A DNA stretch of 64,000 nt from Todiramphus chloris collaris (Eukaryota > Chordata > Aves > Coraciiformes > Alcedinidae), in the NCBI GenBank assembly GCA_025345505.1, contig JANVCC010000030.1:4080123-4144122 (forward strand), in the 5' to 3' direction. The notes beneath the pieces are model-generated. The model had not been told where the DNA came from. It searched no databases and saw only the letters and a program-made list of their open reading frames with translations. Shown in pieces: positions 48,184 to 60,400 of this stretch. The position numbers and the translations under genes are program-made. The stretch's first letter is position 1; every line of letters begins with the position of its first letter.

Positions 48184-48905
48184 AACAACTTGCAGATCCT
48201 GTGCTAAAATTCTACGTATTTCTTTAAAACAAACAAAATTGAAAGAAACAAAAGGGATACTATCAAAGGAAATTGTTTAAGTTACTGGAAGACTAGGGAA
48301 AGCCTTAATTTTCATGCCAGCAAAAAAGTTATGTGAGTTTTGTATCAGAGCTTTATCTGCTGTTGTGCTCGACAGCATATGATCACCTAGCACAAAAAAA
48401 ATGCAGCATCTGCAGCACGTATGCGTTGCGCTTACATGAGATGCAATGTATGCGTAAGGGGGTCTGTCTGTAGCTTTTCCTATGTTTTTGGGAGGGGTGG
48501 AGTGGTGGGAAGACCACAGAGGTTTCTTTTAAGCAAACCCAAGGTTGCAATTTTGCTCCAGTCGGTAACTTTGGGTCTCCAGCAGCCCAATGTGGTTGCC
48601 TATTCATGCACATTTGTTTACGGTGTGAGTCTTTGCAGCTTTAGGCCCCTAATTTGTAACAATTTGTTTAGTTTCTCTAAGCTCTTATTTGGTATTTAGT
48701 TATAGTTTTGCCAGGCAAAGACAAACAGCTCTTCTGACAGAGCCGTACAGCTGAGTACCAAAAGGCAGGCTGGTATTTGGCCAGTGCTTGAATTTCTACT
48801 CTGTCATCTGGTTCCCACTGACAAAACTTGCTCAAAGGTGCCCGCTGACTTTGCAGGTGCCATTGCGTTAGGCAACGTGCCCCTTTGAAAGTGATGTCTT
48901 GCAAA

Positions 48906-48948
48906 GGGCTGATTTTGCTTCTCTTAAAGTTGGTGGCAAAACTCTCAC
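48906..48948. mobile_element. fragment of ancient palindromic repeat
   Basis: GGGCTGATTTTGCTTCTCTT then AAAGTTGGTGGCAAAACTCTCA resembles the arm-and-centre pattern (GGGCTGATTCTGCTCTC ... GTGGCAAAACTCCCA) of old amniote palindromic repeats. Short and degraded. Confidence 0.4.
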
Positions 48949-51032
48949 AAATCGGTGAAAGAGAGGACTGGACTCACATCATCCCGGGCATGGTTACAGT
49001 CCAGGCTTTTCTTACCAGAAGTATTTCCTAGGAAATCTGGTCTTATCTTCTGAAGCTGTGAATTATTCTTCTCCAAGCTGAAACAAGATGCTGAGGGGAC
49101 AAAGGGACAAGGGGTAGTGGAGTGACAGAAATGGCAGGTCCTCTCACAGAACTATGGAAATGCGTCAACACTTTCGCAGAAGGGATGAGAGAAGCCTTCT
49201 TTCTCTGTACATGAAAAGCACAGGGAGGAAAGGGAAAGGGCTGCTGCATTTCTATCATCTATAATCCTCCACTTAACCTATGAATTAGCCCTTGTGTGAG
49301 CAAAAAGGAAAGTTGGTGGCTAAACCATAAGCCGCCCCCCCAAGTGGGTACAAGTCTTCCTTTTCCCGTTCTGAGCACTACATATAATAGGCCCCTTGAA
49401 TTAAGGAGATATATTAAAAAGAATCCTGTCTGGCTTGCACCATTTTCATCCCGGCTGTGCATAAATTTATGTAATGTTCAATGTCCCAGGGCCAGTGTTT
49501 CCAGAGCTGGTGTCAAGGTGTAAGGTGCAATTTTCACCTAGTAATTCTGTACCAGCTTTAAACTGCTGGCAGAAATGTTGGAAGGAGTAGATGTCTAATT
49601 ACCCGTTGGTACCCAAACTGCAAATTAGGTTTAGTTAAAATGTGCACGGTGGTTCACAGGGAGGGTGAAAATATGTGGAGAGTTACCTACAAGTGAGCCT
49701 AAGCCAGCAAAAACACAGAGTTCAGAAAGTAGAAAATCCCACACGGGGCAGGACAGTTTGGCCCAAGACCCTTACTCTTCCACAGCGGATACTGTGTTTT
49801 AATGGAAAGTACAAGAGGGTTTGAGATAGGCAAGGATGAGAGAACTGCTCTGTAGGTTGTCTCACAGCGTAGGGTGAGATTCATATTGGCTAGCTTGAAC
49901 TGTCTGAACATTTGGTATCCAGCTTGGTGAGACACTTAAAGCCCTCTTGGTGGTAGAAGCCCATGCATCTAGGGTGAGACTTCCAATGTGTCATCTACAG
50001 ATTCCAGCAAGAGTCTGGGTGACCACTTGCTGTGAAATGCTTCCCCTAAAGCTAGGTGAGATGCTCTCTGACCACAGAAGTTGGCAGCTGTAGAGATATG
50101 AATGCCAGAGTTTGTAGTTATTCATTTTGTCTGATGCTGGTATCTGGAGGAGCACTTGCCATGTGACAGGTCCCCTTCCTACCTGGAGGTGAGGTGGATG
50201 CTGCTTGGGAGATGATGTGGGGTCCTGGAACACTTGGGTGTTGCAATCATTGTGTTCCAGAGCTGGGCTGCATCTGTGCAGGATGCAGGAGCAAAGCAAC
50301 TCAGTCTGGCTGATGGGGATTTAGTGACTCCTTGAATGAAGGCAGCAAAAAGCAGGCTCTGTGTCTTCTAGTATTTTGCCACTGCTGTTGAGCTGCACGT
50401 GGGGGTATTTCCTGTGTGTCCCTTCAATGGCAGCCTCTTGGGCCTGGAGGCAAGGAGATGTCAGTGACGTTGGATGGGTTTGTTTAGGCAGGAAGAAAGA
50501 TGGTGAAATGGGGCGAGTGGTCTGTCCAAGGGTAGCTGTGAGTCTGCTTGACAGACAGTGGGTTTGTGTTCTGAGCAAACAGCCCACAAAGAGACTGTCC
50601 TATCTCTGGGCAACGCTGCCAACAAACAGTTGTGCCATCCTTGCTGAGATTCAGTGTAGAGGAGTATCACCTTTATGAGTCCAGGAATGCCTTTGTCCTG
50701 AAGGAGCATTTACCAGCCAATAGCCCCTGTGTTTGACCAGTGCTGGTCTTCTGCACGGTGGCCACACCAAGTGACGTGCCATTTTTTATTATGTAGAAGG
50801 AAATTTTGCAAATATGCCCAAGGGTGAGGCCACATCAATACGCGGGGAATGAATGCTCTGTTGCATTCATTGGATTTCATAACTTCTGTTGGGTCACAGG
50901 GGAGCTGCTAAACAAAACAAAACAAAATCTCTTGTATACTGGCTATATTTAGTGGTACGAAGCTTTGCGTTTGTTCCAGCACTGAAGAACAGCGTGTCCA
51001 AACCTGGAGCCTGTGGTTGAGTGTGTACTTAA

Positions 51033-51090
51033 GCCCCGGTCCTGCAAAGGCTTACGTGTGTTCCTAACTTTGCACATTTTGAGTGCAAAT
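51033..51090. mobile_element. half-copy of ancient palindromic repeat
   Basis: GCCCCGGTCCTGCAAAGGCT then TACGTGTG, CCTAACTTTGCAC and TTTGAGTGCAAATGAG follow the left arm of the GGCCCCGGTCCTGCAAACACTTACGC-type amniote palindrome. The right arm is not evident, so it is broken. Confidence 0.5.
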
Positions 51091-51458
51091 GAGCTTGGAT
51101 ATAATGAGAGCACTCACAGGCTGTAGTGGGACATGGCTGTAACCTGTGCAGATCATTCTTCCCCGCGCTCGTGAGGCCGGTGGGTGTCTGCACACACCTA
51201 CAGCGCCGTGTGTGTTTGTACTGGTGTGCCGTGTCTATGAACATCCCTGAACTGAAGGAAAAATGCTGACCTTTGCCTTTCAATTGCCTATCCAAATGTG
51301 GCTAAAATAGCATCTTCTAGAAAATAACTTGATTGCGTGTTTCAACATCAAACAGAACTCGCGGCGGTGGCTCCTCCTAGTCCACGTGGGTTCTAAAGCC
51401 ATACAATATCAACCCTTTTCCACTAAAACATGTGACTATGCCTTCATCATATTGCCTG

Positions 51459-51477
51459 CCCCCCCCCCCCCCCCCCC
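51459..51477. repeat. C homopolymer (19)
   Basis: Nineteen C in a row in AT-leaning intron. Confidence 0.85.
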
Positions 51478-51739
51478 TTATTATATCCAGCAGAATGTTG
51501 TGTTTTTGAGAAGGAATTGAAAATAATTTATGTGGGAATATATATATGTGTGTTAGGGAAAGTTAGGATCTGTATGGACCTGCTGTCATCAAACAGTGGT
51601 CAGGCTGGAAGAAAAGCAGAGTAATTGATGATGGAAATTTTCATAGTCATTGCAGCAGGTTTTCCAGTTCAGGCAATCAAAAAATCATGAATCAGATGCC
51701 TTCAAAAGTATGGAAGTTAAAGCACAAAGTTGTGGTGGT

Positions 51740-51853
51740 TTTGGTTTTTTTAAAATAATTTTTATTTTTGTTTGTTTGTGTTTTTTTGTTGTTGTTTGTG
51801 GGGCTTTTTGTGTGTGTGTTTTCCTCTTTTTTTTTTTTTTCTTTTTCCCCCAA
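51740..51853. repeat. T/G-rich low-complexity tract
   Basis: Repeated TTTG/GTTT units with long T runs, ending in T15CTTTTTCCCCC. Open frames across it are compositional. Confidence 0.8.
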
Positions 51854-51859
51854 GTCTTT

Positions 51860-54800
51860 GAGTTCCTGAAGTAGCTTGCCTGAGTATTTCAGGCGTTCTT
51901 CTGTCATGTTTTGAGTTGCTGCCTCTAAAAGTTAAATTAATAGTTAAGAGTTAAAATTCTCATATATTCACATGACTCCAAGAGCTGAGGTTTATACACC
52001 AATTATCAGTACCAGTACTAAAATTGGAAGAATCACTGGCACATACAGTTGATCTATGAATATAGCCCAGTTTGTGAGTTTTCAGGGTGTTTTTATTGTT
52101 GTCATTGCAGTGTTTTATATATTCTAAGCTGACTACCTAGGCAGTTAGCTTTGTCAAGTATGTGTTCAATTAAAAAGAGTATTTAAACCTTGAGGAGGGG
52201 GGATGAGCCATGATGATGCGTTTCTTCTTGAACGTGGCCGGGAGGCTCCTGGTGCTGCTTTCCCCCCATGTCAGTCCCACAGCAGGGACCAAAGGCACAG
52301 CACAGGGTGGCAACAGGCATCTTTCTGCCCTTGCAGCAGATAAAGAAGGGTGAAAACAATACATAATCTTTTTTATTTTTTTGATTATTTAAAACTTGCA
52401 ACAGAAACACACGCTCCTGCTGCCTCCCCATTACTTTACATAAAATTGTTATGCATTCTAAGTAGTAGCAGCCTGGGCCTCTTGACCTCACAAGAAGAGC
52501 TGTTACTATGCATTTAACAAAAACAAGGTATTATGTATTAGCCTACACATTTTGCAATAGCTCCAGCAATTTAGTAACTACAGTCCAATTTAAACCGTGC
52601 CTGGAGGCAACAAAAATTGCACAAAATGGCAGCTAATTTATAGAAGGGAGAGAGGAAATATTTGGGGGTCTATTCCTTCAAGCCATCTGATTCGTATTAT
52701 TGACTCATTTAGAAAACAGAAAGTGAGCAGAGACAAGTTTTTAAGGAGTTTGGTTTCACACAAATGACTTGCAATTGCAGCCCATTATTTTTATACCAAG
52801 ACTTCATTAGTCATATCCCCGTCAAACCTGCGAGCAGTGTCAAATGTTTTCAGAAAACACACCAGGACAGGTATGGAACTCATCAGCCCGTGGCAAAGGT
52901 CGCTCTCATTAAGGAGTCAAAAATGAAAACTTTCAGTGTCTCTAACACATTGCACAGATGCTCCTGCCCCCACTTCTGAAACGTGGGGCCAAGTGAGCAC
53001 CTCCTGCTCCCCAGACATTCAAATAAGATCAAGATGACAGGGCAAGAAAATGAATAGGATTCTTAACTGGCTGTACTTTATAATATGGTACTGATTGGAA
53101 ACAACCAGAAAGTTGTTTGCCATGTCTATAGTACCATTTCCTGAGGTTAAACATAACATCTGAAACGAAGCAATTAAGTCTCCTTAAAAAAAAAAAGGGG
53201 GGGGGGGGGGTGGGAGAAGGAAAAAAGAGGAGGATGTGGGTCTGTGCCGTGCTGACTCGGCACGCCAGCCATGCTCCGATGAGCAAAAGAAATGTCTGTG
53301 CAAACTTCTTCCCACCTGGGAGGTTGGCGGGGAGATAGGGAAGCTGTGACACCGGAGTTGTTCGGGGCCGGCTCTCAAGCTGTGTCGTGACAGATGCGTT
53401 TTGAGGAATTTTGAGGCGCGGAGATAAGAATAACAAAAAGCCATTCACCGAAGCGCAGTTACACAGGCTTAGCACAAAGGGGCGAAGAGAAAATGTGTCA
53501 ATATGCTCCTTATTTGTGGAAGGTTTGTCGTGTTTCTCCAACACGCTGCATTTTGATCTGTGGGCTGTCGCTAACAGGAGCGAAGGTTGCTGTGTTGCCC
53601 CTTAAAAGCTATTCAGGGTTTAGTGGATTAGTAGTTGCTCCTTAAAAGTTATTCTGCTGCCCATGCTGGCAGTGGAAAGGGATTCCCTGTAGCTGCTTTG
53701 CTCTGGGAGACAACAAAGCGCTCCTGATGTAGAAAACGTTGTCTGTCTTACGGAGGATTTTCTTATTTAAAGTTAGTGTCCTTGGGATATTGCATAAAAT
53801 GGCAGAACTACTTTTAGGAAGTTGTGGTTTTTTGATTGTTTTCTAACTGCTCAGCTTATATAGCCTTGGATTTGCTTGCTGCACTACAAGCAGGTCCCTG
53901 GACAGCTAGGGATGTGATCTCCAGTGTGCCTTGGTCTGGGCTTTCTCAGTCCTGATGTTTCCTGTTGGGTTGCGACAGCCTTCAGTTATCTGTGTAAACT
54001 CTGCTGGGTTCCCTGTCCAATGGGGACAAGAAATGTGATTTCTGTGGGTTAGTCAGTATTCGCAACATTAATTTTTGAAGATTTAGTGATTGCCTAAAAA
54101 AAATGAAGTGTCAGGGTTTTTTTTGCATGTAGGAAGGGGGGTGTGTGTGTGTGTGTAGCTTTATTCCTTTTGGTACATTCGGTGTCCTGTCCCGTGTACC
54201 AGCACAGACTATGGCATCTGTGCAGTGTATTTATTCACACTTTGGTATCTTTGCTTCTCTCTCTGCCTTGCCTGTGCGTGCCTATGCATGTGTGCTTGAA
54301 AAGCTGAAGTGCTTAAAACCCCTCCAGCCTGACAGCCAGGGGCACAGAGCTCAGGAAAGCAGAGAGAAATGCCAGTACTGCTGAGCAGGTTGTGGCTGCA
54401 TCATTCTCTTGTGGCTCCCAGTAGCTTGCTTCTCCCCCTGGAGTGTTGGCTGAACTCATAGGTTGCTCCTTGAACATTGAAAACAGATATCATGGGAGAC
54501 ACAAAAAAGTTTTAGTTGTTTTTGAGCATCATTATGGGAGTGTGCATGGGGTGAGCGAGCTCCCCAGGCCGGCTCTCGGCCCTTCTGGTTGTGCGTAATC
54601 TGCCAGGAGGTCCTAGGGAGGAAGGGGACAGACAAAAATCCTAGGTTCAGTCATTCCGGTGCTGTGGTCTCAGGCAAACCTGCTTGTCAGTTACTTGGTT
54701 CCCCCCTCTGCAAAGCAAGTCTAGTGCAGCTCTCTTTGTGAGTGTTGGGAGATCTCCTGGGTGGAGCTGCTGGCAAGCACAGAGTGCTGCTCTGAGAGGT

Positions 54801-55539
54801 GAGCTGAGAAATACCGACGTTTGTCACTGATAAGCAAACCCTCGGCCAGACCCACTTAATGAAAAGTGTTTTCTGACACCTCTTACCTACCCTGGGCTCA
54901 TACCAGGGAGTTATTCCTTCTTGTCTTCAATGCAAGACATGTGGGGTTACGAAACTCCCTCCACTGAGACAGTGTGTTTATCTGCAGAGATAACAGGACT
55001 GGAGCTTGCTGGGGTGCCCGTGCCCTCACCTGCCAGCACTCGGTCAGCCCCTGACCAAGAAGCACATCCTGAGCTCCAGCCCCGTGATTGATGCACTTGG
55101 CCGAGAACTTCCCTCCTGCCCGCTCAGGAAACAGGAGGGCTGGGGAGATAGCGCTCGCCTTTCTTTCACAGTCCCTGCTTCCGAACTCTAATCACCTTCT
55201 GCTGTGGGAAAAGAGATGAGATGCTGCCTAAAAAACAGATCATTGTCCGCCTCCTAGATTAATGCAGAGAAAGCAGTATTGTCTGCTGAATGGATAAACC
55301 TTCCTCCTGTCACTCAAAACCTAAATTCAACGCTACTTCATTTCTAAGAGGCTTATCTTCCTTGAATAGACCCTTGCAGCTCAAGTAAGAGGCGATGTAA
55401 TGAAGCGTGTTTTTTTCTTAAGTGAGAAACCTGCTGCAAAGAAGGGGTGAAGCCTGTGCAGCTGTTCTAAAGGGCCTTTGCAGACTCTCGAAATACTTGT
55501 CATTTATCTGGTCTTGCATGACAGCAAATGAGAGAAGAT
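51860..55539. other. intron stretch without recognised gene
   Basis: AT-leaning intron; a 171-codon frame on the - strand at 53029-53544 spans the A/G homopolymer and has no domain. A short GC-richer patch with a 6-bp GTGCCG/CGGCAC hairpin lies near 53.24 kb. TGATTGAT near 55086 is another isolated PBX/HOX-like word. Nothing is coding. Confidence 0.5.
53186..53210. repeat. A11-G14 homopolymer junction
   Basis: Eleven A followed by fourteen G. Simple repeat; length uncertain. Confidence 0.85.
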
Positions 55540-55700
55540 CAAGTTCAAAATCTGCCGGCGCGCCTTTCAGGGCTTCTTCATCTGTTAATTAAATAATGGT
55601 CGTTAGCGCACAATGCCCCCGCGATAAGGGCGGATATGATGCCGAGGTGGAAATATGGGTTTGGGGGTTATGAATAAGCAGATGGTCCCCAGGAATTTTC
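55540..55700. promoter_or_regulatory. CpG-retaining intronic element (enhancer candidate)
   Basis: Complex, repeat-free sequence with CpGs clustered at about 55556-55562 (CCGGCGCGCC) and 55602-55650, flanking TGTTAATTAAATAATGG with overlapping homeodomain cores. Such CpG density stands out sharply in this AT-leaning intron. The sequence to about 55.92 kb continues in similar style. Constraint is inferred and not measured. Confidence 0.4.
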
Positions 55701-56028
55701 CTGGTTTGACCTCCCCCTCCCTGAGATGCCTCGGTATGTGGCCAGAGGAACCGGCAGCGAAACAGGTGGCATCAGGCGGATAAATAAATTCATAGAAGCG
55801 TGCCGAAATCATTGGAGAATATACCCCTTTTATGTGGGGCAGCGATTAATTTGGTGATTTCCCACAAACCAGCCTTTTTTTGGAAAATTGCACACGCCAC
55901 CATTGCCACAAATAATGACCTGTTTACTTTGCTCTCCTGGAGCCTGCTGCACTGAAGACTTAACTTATACTTTTAATATATTTTTGGGAAATGTATGCTC
56001 TAAATTAAGATTGGTTGTTTGATGCCAG

Positions 56029-56150
56029 AGGGCCAAATCCTGAGCTATTTTCTCAACTTCTTCTCAGCCAAAACTTCCCCCAATATCAAAGGGCAGCTCT
56101 GAGGATTGCTGGGATGGGATGTAAGGTCTGCCTCAGTGTAATTACAGGTG
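56029..56150. mobile_element. possible ancient palindromic repeat fragment
   Basis: AGGGCCAAATCCTGAGCTAT at the left and CTCAGTGTAATTACAGG at the right resemble the two ends of the GGGCCAAATTCTG...TTACAC amniote palindromic family. The middle is not recognisable. Confidence 0.3.
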
Positions 56151-57289
56151 ATTTGTTGTGAATGGAAGAGGCTAGTTCTTTTTACATCTAACATGTATTT
56201 AATTTTCTATATGTTTGCAGTCAGAGTTTACCTAAAAGCACTGATCTTGTAAACGGCTCGCTCTTTGGTCACCAATAGTGTGAACTTTCCAGTCTCACCA
56301 TCGCTGTGTGGACTGTGGCCATTCGGTTTGCGCCTCTGTACTTAGAGGCCATGTCCTGGAAAGTCCTTTCTTGGCTCTTTCAGAGACACTGAGGTGGATG
56401 TGGGTTTACCTCGGCTGTGACCACGTAGGAATTACGGGAGACTGAGTTATCCTGGAGTATATCTGACTTCTCCCTTGGGCTGCTGGTTTTCTTCCTGGGT
56501 TTATGTTGGTGGGACATGGGAGGAGACCCGGCAGGGTCAATGCTTGTGCCAGAGCTTAATGTGACCAGAGACATGTCCAGTCTGGCTTGGATGGGAAAAT
56601 AAAAAGCTTAAGGAAGTACTTGTGGAGATTGGCTGTCTGCAGGGTGGTGGTCAGTTTGAGGAGCTTTGACAGGTCCCTGTGCTGAGGAGGCCAAATGAAG
56701 CACCTGTTGGGTGGTAATTTAAGGGGTTCTTGAGCAGTGTGGAGGAAAACACAGATCTTGAAGTGCAAACCCCTGTTGGGGGGTGCAGTATTTATAATGC
56801 TGAAATACCCGCCCTGCAGGATCTCAGACACCTGGCATCCTCTGGATGGGTCCATGGCATGGCCTGGACCAGTGTGGAGACCAAGAAAGTCAAGGAGAAG
56901 AGGGCAGTGGCTGGGAAAAACATGATTATATGTAATAATTTTTTTCATGCACCAGATCCACACTAAAGAAAACATTATACTTGTGACAAAAAGCAATAAA
57001 AGTAATGAAATTTGCAGTTAATGGTAAAACATACCATATATCCACAAACGCCTGGGGACAGCAGGGCATCCTTGTAGCTGTTTTCTTGATGTCAAGGTGT
57101 TGATGACCAGATGGTAGGTTTCACAGGTTTCACCACAAATTACAGATTTTCAGGCTGCTGCTATATATTTTCGTCCTTCTTTGCCTTTTTCACCACAGCA
57201 TTGTGTCATCACTGACCTATCCCCACCATGAGTTACGGCTAATGTTTTGAGATGGGGATGACCTGCAGTTGCAGTTGGCAAAGGTTATT

Positions 57290-57420
57290 TTTCAGGTACT
57301 GCGGAGCGGAAAAGCCTTGCTGATGAGCAATAGTGCCCGGAGTAGATTAGTCAAAGCTATCGCTAAATGTGCCGTAACCCTAAAATACGGTACCTGGTCT
57401 GGCGAAGAAAAAGTTGTCAG
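57290..57420. promoter_or_regulatory. CpG-retaining intronic element (enhancer candidate)
   Basis: CpGs at about 57302-57308, 57338, 57361, 57372, 57388 and 57404 within 100 bases, in complex non-repetitive sequence. It is one of the few such patches in the second half of the window. Same inference and same limits as the patch at 55.5 kb. Confidence 0.33.
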
Positions 57421-60400
57421 CACAAATCATGGGTTATTCCTCCAGCCCTACATCCTGAGAAGCTCTTGACAAATATAATGCTATATTTCCTGGATTAATA
57501 GGCATCGATAGCCAAATTCCCTGGACTATGGAAAATTAACAAATGCTTTCATCTCTACTTTCATTACAGGAGTTATATATGGGGATGTTTTGGTTGTAGG
57601 TGCTGTTTGTGTTAACCGTTTAGGGAGCTGACTGGAGGCTTCACGTCTGCAGATATTGACCTTTTGCAGATTTTTTTCCCCTTAGCTGATGTCTTCGTCA
57701 GCAAGGAGACACCTGCATCCGTGCAACTCCGGCGAGCAGGGCGACACAGCACTTCAGTATTTCCCCTTCTTCACCAGCTGGATAGGACCCCTGATACAAA
57801 ACCTGAGAAATGTGCCAAAAGCCTTCAAAGTTCAGGCCAGAGGTGTTTGTGTGAGATAAAAATGGGACAATATAGCATCCTTGTACAACTCATCCGTTTA
57901 CACATGACACTCTCTTCATGGTCGATGATTAGCTTGTTAGTAAGGAGGCAGGAAGAAGTGCAATCAAGTTTTTATGATTCATCATTTCTGCTCCCTGTTT
58001 GGGAGACAATGTCAGTGCTCTTTGCCAATCATAGAAGGTGGCTTTTGAGTGCCTTAGGGAGATGCTTTTTGTTTTAAAGATGCTCTCTGGGTTTTTGAAG
58101 GCCGAGCGACATTTCTAAATAATAGGGAAGTCCTAGAGTTTGTTTTGTGGTTTTTTGTTGTTTTGAATTTTTGTAATTGTATCTGCTAACAATGCTTTAA
58201 TGTTTGCTGCACGTATGCTAAAAGAAAATGTACTTCCAGTTTGTCTGTAATCCTGTTTTCACTCAGAAATGCTTGTGCAGAAATAAATTAGAGATGGTAC
58301 CTGGAATATTTTCTGCACTACAAAAGGCAAATGTAAGTTTTATTAAGTTGAAAAGGATACATTCTCTGCTTCTGACCTTGATTTTTTAGCTATATTCTCT
58401 ATACCCCTGCTTTAGAAGTATTATTCTTCATCCCATTCAATTACCATTTCTATCAGCTCTTCTGAAAGATTATGCTTTTTGGGTGTTCTTCTGTAGATGT
58501 CTTTCCAGTGGCTTCACTTGATGAATGTGACAAGTTTTGTGTTTTCTCCCTCCCCTCATTGAATTGAAAAGTTTTTTTGATAAATACAGGCCAATAAGTG
58601 CCCAAAGGCAGTGTTTCAATGGCTGCTAAATCTTTCAAGGTTAGGACTTAACCTCCGTTCTCCCTAATTCAACTGCAACCTTCAGTCTGGAGCCAATCAA
58701 GAATATCAGATGATACTTAAACAATGAAGGATTTCTGATATTCAGGTACAGCCTCTGTTCAATAGGATTGCAAATTCTTTGTGTGAAGAAAGTCGGTTTT
58801 GCTCTAAAGTACTGTCACAAAAAGTGAAATTACCATTTGCTTGGAATGATGCCATTCATCATTGTCAGAATACTAAGCATTGTAAGTAGCTAGGCCTCTC
58901 CAAATTAATGCCTTGTTTTGCATCGGCTAAATTTCCCAAATCCTCGAGGATGGGTCATACAAAACTCATCTCACCGTTTTAATTTATCAATCCAATATGA
59001 GTGCGGTGAAAGGGAGCTTCATTCAGTCTTAGCTCTTTTATTTACAGTCTAATTCTAAAAGAAAAGGAAATAAGATATGAAAATAAGTTGGAAAATAAGA
59101 TAAATCTCTCGGTGAAATCACAAGATCTACTCAGTCCTGTAGCAAACCCTCTATAATTCATTTGTAGGTCAGCTCAAGGGATTAGCCATGACGTATTTGG
59201 AAATTCATTTATTTTTATTTTATTTTGCTGTTTCTTATGCATAAGGGTAATGCTGTCCCCAAGGCTTTTCAGGTAGCCCTCAAATCTTGACAACATTTGC
59301 TGTCTCTAAGGCCTAAGCCAAAATTAATTTTCAAATAAACAGCATAAAAATGTATGGAGTTGTATAAATTTGAATACAAAATGCATTTGTTTTGCTTGCT
59401 TCCATCCATACATACATAGTGTTGGCTCAGCCAAAAATCATAATATGACATGGAAATTAACGGCCATATGTACATCATGAAAGTCAAAAAAGTTTCTCAG
59501 TTTATTAGAAACACCATAGTGTGGGGTCGTCCCCCCCCCCCCCACTTTTTCCTTGATATGCTCTGCAAGATGTGTGCTGGGAAAGAAATACGTGTTAATT
59601 GTACTTCTCTCTCTGAGTGCCTTATCAACCCTTGTTCTCTCCGTGCTCCTGGACCCCTTGCCAGGTCCTGCATCCTGCCGAGGATTTTGGCAGGTGTGAC
59701 ATCTTTAGAAGCCTTGAGATGTTTTCAGTGAAAGTGAAATTAAAAGCGACTTGAAATCTCTTGCAACTTATTTTCTCAGCCACAAGTGGGGCAACGCTGA
59801 AAGTGAGAGCGGTGCTTGGACAGCCTGCAGCAGTGGCTCTGATCCTGCAGGGAGTGGAGAATTGGACTAGAAGGCTGGAAATAATGCTGTGAAGCACTGG
59901 GTTAAAGCAAAATGCCCCAGCCAGAAGCCCATATTGAAGGATTATAAAGAAACCAGGTGAACGTTTTGCTGGTGTTTAAATATGTTATGGAGTAGACCCT
60001 TCAGGTTGCCAGCAGCTCCAGTGCATCCTGAAACCTGCCAGGAGCCACTGCTGCCCCAGCAGCCTGCAGCACCTGCAGGATCAGCCCCATGGCAGCTAAA
60101 AATAACTCCTTCGTGCTTTTAAATTAAAACAATACCTCTTTTCGACGTAGTTTTTGAAACCTCATTCCACAAGGGGGCTGTAGGCACGCTGGAAATTCAG
60201 TGGTTGGCAGGCTGGGGAGTACCTGGGAGAAAGGATGCCCGATCCCAGGCAGAGCTGCCCGAGTGTGGGCCAAATCCGGAGGGAAATGGTCCCTGATGTC
60301 AGAACAGTACCAGTGCACGGCTTTTTCTGAGAGTGTGACAAGTGGCTCTTTGACAAGACTAGCTGTGCCCTCAGCTGGGGATGGTGGAAGGGAGGAATAG

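Larger units (their letters stand above)
45705..51032. other. intron stretch without recognised gene
   Basis: AT-leaning intron with scattered homopolymers and one short ancient repeat fragment, listed separately. Moderate open frames occur around 45.8-46.2 and 50.0-50.7 kb, but overlap on both strands and have no domain. Confidence 0.55.

Noticed and set aside
53029-53544. 171-codon frame on the - strand
   Set aside because: It spans the A11-G14 homopolymer, giving a Pro/Phe run, and has no homology that I recognise.
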